This document shows, piece after piece, positions 60,474 to 64,000 of a stretch of 64,000 nucleotides of DNA; the first letter of the stretch is position 1; each line of letters starts with the position of its first letter. The stretch comes from Streptomyces sp. NBC_00582 (lineage in GTDB: Bacteria > Actinomycetota > Actinomycetes > Streptomycetales > Streptomycetaceae), in assembly GCF_036345155.1 (NCBI RefSeq), contig NZ_CP107772.1, positions 10,168,001 through 10,232,000 of the forward strand, written 5' to 3'. The notes beneath the pieces are model-generated. The model saw only the letters and a program-made list of their open reading frames with translations. It had not been told where the DNA came from and ran no database searches. A program made the position numbers and the translations under genes.

Positions 60474-60491
60474 CCGAGGAGGTTTTCGAGG

Positions 60492-60944
60492 ATGACAGGG
60501 CAGCCGTTTCCCGTCGAGGCAGGGCACATCATGATGTTCGCCCGCGCCATCGGCGACGAACACCCCGCGTACCAGGGCGAGTCGGCTCTCGCCCCGCCCA
60601 CCTTCACCATGGCGAGCGCGCACTACGACCCGGACTACCACCTGCGGCCCAAGCAGGACGAGGAGTGGTTCGGCTCCGGCGGCGGACCCGGTGTGATGGC
60701 CGAGGGCGGCGGCGGACTCCACGCCGAGCAGCACTTCGAGTACCACCGCCCGGTGCGCGCCGGCGAGACGCTCTACGCGCACACCGTCCCGGGGCGCAGC
60801 TGGGAGAAGCAGGGCCGCAGTGGCCGGCTGCTGTTCAGCGAGCGCGTCACCGAGTACCGGGACGCCGACGGCCGGCCGGTCGTCAGCGCCGTGACCGTGG
60901 CCGTCGTGCCCGAGGGCCCCGCCACCCCGAAGGATGCCCGATGA
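60492..60944 (+). CDS. MaoC-like hydratase subunit, N-domain type
   Basis: 150 residues of hotdog fold: IMMFARAIGDEHPAYQGE, LAPPTFTMASAHYDPDYH and LHAEQHFEYHRPVRAGETLY. It has the FAS1-type domain without the full catalytic D/H motif. It overlaps the next MaoC gene by 4 bp, so the two would form a heterodimer, as with HadAB or the steroid-type MaoC pairs. Confidence 0.88.
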   Translation: MTGQPFPVEAGHIMMFARAIGDEHPAYQGESALAPPTFTMASAHYDPDYHLRPKQDEEWFGSGGGPGVMAEGGGGLHAEQHFEYHRPVRAGETLYAHTVPGRSWEKQGRSGRLLFSERVTEYRDADGRPVVSAVTVAVVPEGPATPKDAR

Positions 60945-61363
60945 GCCTGAGCAGCAGTGACATCAAGGTCGGCGAGACACGCGAGAGCGTCCTCGTCGAG
61001 GATCTGAAGCGGACCCGGATCGTGCAGTACGCGGGCGCGTCCGGGGACTTCAACCCCCTGCACACCGACGAGCGGTTCGCCGTCGAGGCCGCGGGATATC
61101 CCGGTGTCTTCGCGCACGGCATGCTCACGATGGGCATGACCGGCCGGGTCCTGACCGACTGGGTGGGCCCCGAGTCGCTGCTGCGCTACGGCGTGCGCTT
61201 CAAGGCGCAGGTCTGGCCCGGCGACACCCTGACCGCCACGGCCACCGTCGAGTCGATCGAGGACGCACCGGACGCCCCGGTCGCCCACTTCTCCCTGCGC
61301 ACGGTCAACCAGCACGGCGTCGAGGTGGTCACCGGCACCGCGGCGGTCCGCCTGGAGCTCTGA
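60941..61363 (+). CDS. MaoC-like (R)-specific enoyl-CoA hydratase subunit
   Basis: 140 residues. The catalytic motif YAGASGDFNPLHTDERFA has the Asp and His of the hydratase-2 active site, followed by PGVFAHGMLTMGMTGRVL. With the preceding subunit it should hydrate a trans-enoyl-CoA, perhaps of a bulky cyclic acyl group. The pair lies between the crotonase and CoA ligase genes. Confidence 0.92.
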   Translation: MSLSSSDIKVGETRESVLVEDLKRTRIVQYAGASGDFNPLHTDERFAVEAAGYPGVFAHGMLTMGMTGRVLTDWVGPESLLRYGVRFKAQVWPGDTLTATATVESIEDAPDAPVAHFSLRTVNQHGVEVVTGTAAVRLEL

Positions 61364-61367
61364 TCCG

Positions 61368-62831
61368 GTGACGACCGCGCAGCAGTCCGGGCAGGAGGCC
61401 ACCTGGACCGCCATGGTGAGCCGTGCCTACGACCACGGCCGTCCCGCCGTCCGGTTCGGTGAGCTGGTCTGGAGCGGGCGCGAGCTTCTCGACCGGGCGG
61501 GGGGAGCGGCGGACTGGCTCGACACGCTCGGTCTGGAGCCCGGCTCCCCCGTTCCGGCCCTGGTCGCCACCTCCGCCGATGCCCTGGCGCTGGTGATCGG
61601 CGGGGCCGGTTCCGGGCACCCGCTCGCGCCGCTCGGCGTCCGCATGACAGCGCACGAGATCGCCGCAGTGGTCAAGCGGATGCCGGCCCGGATCCTGCTG
61701 GCGCAGCCCGAGTTCGGCGACCTCGCCGGACAGGTCGCCGAACTGTCCGGCCGGCGGGTGGCGACCGTCCCCGAACTCGTGAGCAGCCAAAGGGCGTTGG
61801 CGGCCGACCCCGATCACCTCGCCGCCGTCCTGCACACCTCCGGCACCACCGGCCTGCCCAAGCCCGTCCCCATGACCCAGCGGCGGCTGGCCGCCCGGGC
61901 CCGCGTCAACGGGCGGCTGTGCGCGCTCGACCCCGACAGCTTCTACGGCGGCAGCGCGCCCTTCCACCACATCGCGGGCCTCGGCAACATCGCCGTCGCC
62001 CTCGCCGCCGGGGCGCTGATCACCGGCCTGCCCCGCTTCAGCGTCGAGGGCTGGACCCTGCTGCGGGACCTCGGCACCACGCACACCAGCATGGTCCCGG
62101 CGATGCTGGAGACCTTGCTGGCCGCGGGCGAGGCACGCCACCAGAGCCTGCGGACCCTGCAGTACGGGGGTGCGCCCGTGCGCCCCGGGACACTGCGGCG
62201 GACGTACGAGGCGATGCCCGGCGTCCGTATGCTCAACATGTTCGGGCAGACGGAGGGTTCCCCGATCAGCGTGCTCACTCCCGAGGACCACCGGGAGGCG
62301 GTGGCGGGACGCGCCGAACTGCTGCGTTCGGTGGGCCGGCCCACTCCCGGCGTCGAGGTGAAAGTGGATGGCGCCGGACCGGACGGTGTCGGCGAGATCC
62401 ACGCCCGCGCCGATCATTTCTTCCGCGTCGACGCCGAGGGCTGGCTGCACAGCGGCGACCTGGGCCGGATCGCCGACGACGGCTACCTCTACCTCCTCGG
62501 CCGCCGCACCGACATGATCATCCGGGGCGGTGAGAACGTCCATCCGCTGGAGGTCGAGACGGTCCTGACCGCGCATCCCGGTGTGGCGGACGCGGCGGTG
62601 ACCGGCGTACCCGACGAGCGGCTCGGTCAGACGGTCGTCGCCTTCGTCGTGCCGGCCGACCCCGGTGCCCCGCCCGAACCGGCGGCGCTCAGAAGCCATA
62701 CCCGGGCCCGGCTGTCCGGGTTCAAGGTCCCGGTGCGCTGGTGGTTCGTGGAGGACCTGCCCCGCAACGCCAACGGCAAGGTCGTACGCCATGACCTGCG
62801 GGAGCCGTACGAAGGAGAACCATATGCCTGA
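61368..62831 (+). CDS. Adenylate-forming acyl-CoA synthetase
   Basis: 487-residue ANL-family ligase. The P-loop is normal (LHTSGTTGLPKPVPMTQRR), then LQYGGAPVRPGTLRRTYEA, MFGQTEGSPISVLTPE, SGDLGRIADDGYLYLLGRR and the A10 Lys in LPRNANGKVVRHDLRE. It should activate a carboxylic acid with CoA. Start is GTG at 61368, four bases after the MaoC stop; the GGAG in the previous gene lies 10 nt ahead. The end overlaps the next gene by 8 bp. Confidence 0.92.
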   Translation: MTTAQQSGQEATWTAMVSRAYDHGRPAVRFGELVWSGRELLDRAGGAADWLDTLGLEPGSPVPALVATSADALALVIGGAGSGHPLAPLGVRMTAHEIAAVVKRMPARILLAQPEFGDLAGQVAELSGRRVATVPELVSSQRALAADPDHLAAVLHTSGTTGLPKPVPMTQRRLAARARVNGRLCALDPDSFYGGSAPFHHIAGLGNIAVALAAGALITGLPRFSVEGWTLLRDLGTTHTSMVPAMLETLLAAGEARHQSLRTLQYGGAPVRPGTLRRTYEAMPGVRMLNMFGQTEGSPISVLTPEDHREAVAGRAELLRSVGRPTPGVEVKVDGAGPDGVGEIHARADHFFRVDAEGWLHSGDLGRIADDGYLYLLGRRTDMIIRGGENVHPLEVETVLTAHPGVADAAVTGVPDERLGQTVVAFVVPADPGAPPEPAALRSHTRARLSGFKVPVRWWFVEDLPRNANGKVVRHDLREPYEGEPYA

Positions 62832-63921
62832 CCGTGTCGACCCGAGCCGCCTCGACACCCTCCTGGAACGGATCCGGCGGGAGGTCGAGCACGGCCCCCT
62901 GCCGTCCGCACAGGTCGCCGTCGCCCATGACGGGCGACTCGTGGCCTTCGAGACCTACGGCGACGCCCACCCCGGCACCCGGTACGTCCTGCAGTCCGTC
63001 GGACGGTCGATCGTCGCCGGTGTGGTGTGGAAGCTGATCGGCGACGGGCTCCTGGACGTCGGTGAGCGAGTCGCCGCGATCATCCCGGAGTTCGCGCCCA
63101 ACGGGAAGGAGGCGGTGACCGTCGAGCAGGTGCTCACGCACACCGCCGGCTTCCCCTTCGCGCCCCTCGGACCGGACAAAGCGGTGGACCGGGAGCAGCG
63201 GCTGGCCGCCTTCGGACGCTGGCGGCTCGACTACCCGCCCGGCACCCGCTTCCAGTTCCATCTCACCTCCTCCGCCTGGCTGATCGCCGAGATCGTCGAA
63301 CGGCGTACGGGTCTGCCCTTCGCCGACTACCTGCGCGAACGGGTCGTGGAGCCGCTGGGGTTGTCGTCGATCGAGCTGGGGGTGCCCGTGGACCGGCAGC
63401 CGGGATCCGTGGCCCCGATGCTCGCCACCGACCGCACGGACGACACACAGGAGCCCGACCCCTGGGGGCCGTGGTACCTGTCCGACCCGAAGGTCCTGGC
63501 GGCCGGCGAGCCCAGTCACGCCCTGGTCGCCACCGCAGCCGACGTCGCCCTGTACTTCCAGGCGCTGTTCCACTCGGGCCTGTGGAAGCCGGAGGCGGTC
63601 GCGGAGGGCATCCGGATCCGGTTCACCGACCACCCCCACGGGGAGCGGATCTACGGGGGCGGCGGAGGACGCCGTACGAGCATGGGGCTGTTCGTGACCG
63701 TGGCCGGTCCCGACGCCGGCAGCAACCTGCCCTCGGCGGGTTCGCCCGAGCTCTTCGGCAGCGCCGGAGCCGCCTACCAACTGGGCTTCATGGACCCGGA
63801 GTCGGGCCTGTCCTTCGCCTGCCTGTGCAACGGCTACCCGCTCGCCGGGTACGACCACTCCCCGCAGGGCACCGCCCTGCTCGCCGACATCGCGAACCTG
63901 GCGGCGGGCCTGGTCGGTTAG
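62824..63921 (+). CDS. Beta-lactamase-fold (class C/esterase) protein with altered catalytic motifs
   Basis: 365 residues of the serine-hydrolase fold. The SxxK motif reads SVGR in LQSVGRSIVAGVVWKLIG, so the Lys is Arg. The YxN motif region reads FQFHLTSSAWLIAEIVERR, with HLT in place of Y-x-N. HTAGF and VEPLGLSSIELG are conserved otherwise. No signal peptide or lipobox was seen, so it is cytoplasmic. It is the last gene of the operon. An esterase or lactonase role is usual for such members; here activity may be lost or different. Confidence 0.85.
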   Translation: MPDRVDPSRLDTLLERIRREVEHGPLPSAQVAVAHDGRLVAFETYGDAHPGTRYVLQSVGRSIVAGVVWKLIGDGLLDVGERVAAIIPEFAPNGKEAVTVEQVLTHTAGFPFAPLGPDKAVDREQRLAAFGRWRLDYPPGTRFQFHLTSSAWLIAEIVERRTGLPFADYLRERVVEPLGLSSIELGVPVDRQPGSVAPMLATDRTDDTQEPDPWGPWYLSDPKVLAAGEPSHALVATAADVALYFQALFHSGLWKPEAVAEGIRIRFTDHPHGERIYGGGGGRRTSMGLFVTVAGPDAGSNLPSAGSPELFGSAGAAYQLGFMDPESGLSFACLCNGYPLAGYDHSPQGTALLADIANLAAGLVG

Positions 63922-63972
63922 GGTCCTTGCCCCCACCGACCGGGCCCGCCGCCAGGCGGGGTCCTGCGAGGC

Positions 63973-64000
63973 TCAGCGGCTGATCAGCTGCTGGGCGTTG
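63973..64000 (-). CDS. Extreme 3' end of a leftward gene (cut by window)
   Basis: The minus strand reads NAQQLISR and then TGA. Eight residues do not identify a family. A weak inverted repeat CCCGCC and GGCGGG at 63945-63960 separates it from the beta-lactamase-fold gene and could act as terminator for both. Confidence 0.3.

Noticed and set aside
14679..63921. Identification as a cholesterol catabolic cluster
   Set aside because: Ring-degradation genes, KshAB, HsaC, P450 and Mce genes are not in the window. Only side-chain-type genes are present, so the claim would go beyond evidence.
1..64000. CRISPR arrays, insertion sequences, tRNA-linked integration and phage genes
   Set aside because: No tandem repeat-spacer pattern, transposase motif, cloverleaf or integrase was seen on reading. 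A proper tRNA and IS search would be needed to exclude short ones.

Overview
The window is high-GC (roughly 70 percent), gene-dense DNA with GTG/TTG starts, strong GGAGG ribosome sites, long 4-bp-overlap operons, a Tat-exported ricin-domain glycosidase and luciferase-like, probably F420-dependent, oxidoreductases. This fits a Streptomyces or close actinomycete chromosome. No rRNA, tRNA, CRISPR array, transposase or phage gene was recognised.

Region 1 (1-14.0 kb) is an L-fucose (6-deoxy-sugar) utilisation locus. A secreted GH29 alpha-L-fucosidase with a ricin lectin domain, next to a broken second GH29 gene, would release the sugar. A ten-gene minus-strand operon encodes an RbsABC-type transporter, then fuconate dehydratase, lactonase, FucU mutarotase, Zn-dehydrogenase, SDR, KDPG-type aldolase and a PfkB/KDG-type kinase that runs off the left edge. 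A FadR-type GntR regulator lies divergent to the fucosidase.

Region 2 (14.6-28.0 kb) and Region 4 (35.2-64.0 kb) form one large CoA-thioester degradation locus arranged as alternating operons. It holds eight acyl-CoA dehydrogenases, five enoyl-CoA hydratases, four SDRs, three MaoC-type proteins, two CaiB CoA-transferases, three adenylate-forming ligases plus a small PaaK-like protein and an ADP-forming-ligase-like fusion, two thiolase/DUF35 pairs of the Ltp2 type, two hotdog thioesterases, two luciferase-like oxidoreductases, an amidohydrolase, an aldehyde dehydrogenase and one GntR regulator. The gene content resembles steroid, terpenoid or alicyclic acid side-chain and ring degradation, but no ring-cleavage dioxygenase, KshAB, P450 or Mce gene is present, so the substrate is unknown. 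Most start regions carry a short AT-rich island with a CTAAC/TAACT core, which suggests one regulon. Several members have altered catalytic motifs: a GH1-like protein, a beta-lactamase-fold protein, one acyl-CoA ligase, the thiolases and a CoA ligase lacking its ATP-grasp core.

Region 3 (28.1-35.2 kb) interrupts that locus. It carries pobA, two AraC regulators, a Zn-dehydrogenase, a 2,4'-dihydroxyacetophenone-dioxygenase-like cupin, and decayed siderophore-interacting and SDR genes. It is bounded on the left by the 3' end and terminator of an acyl-CoA dehydrogenase gene and on the right by a degenerate direct copy of that same 3' end, as expected of an inserted or recombined block. PobA and the cupin together suggest 4-hydroxyacetophenone to 4-hydroxybenzoate to protocatechuate.
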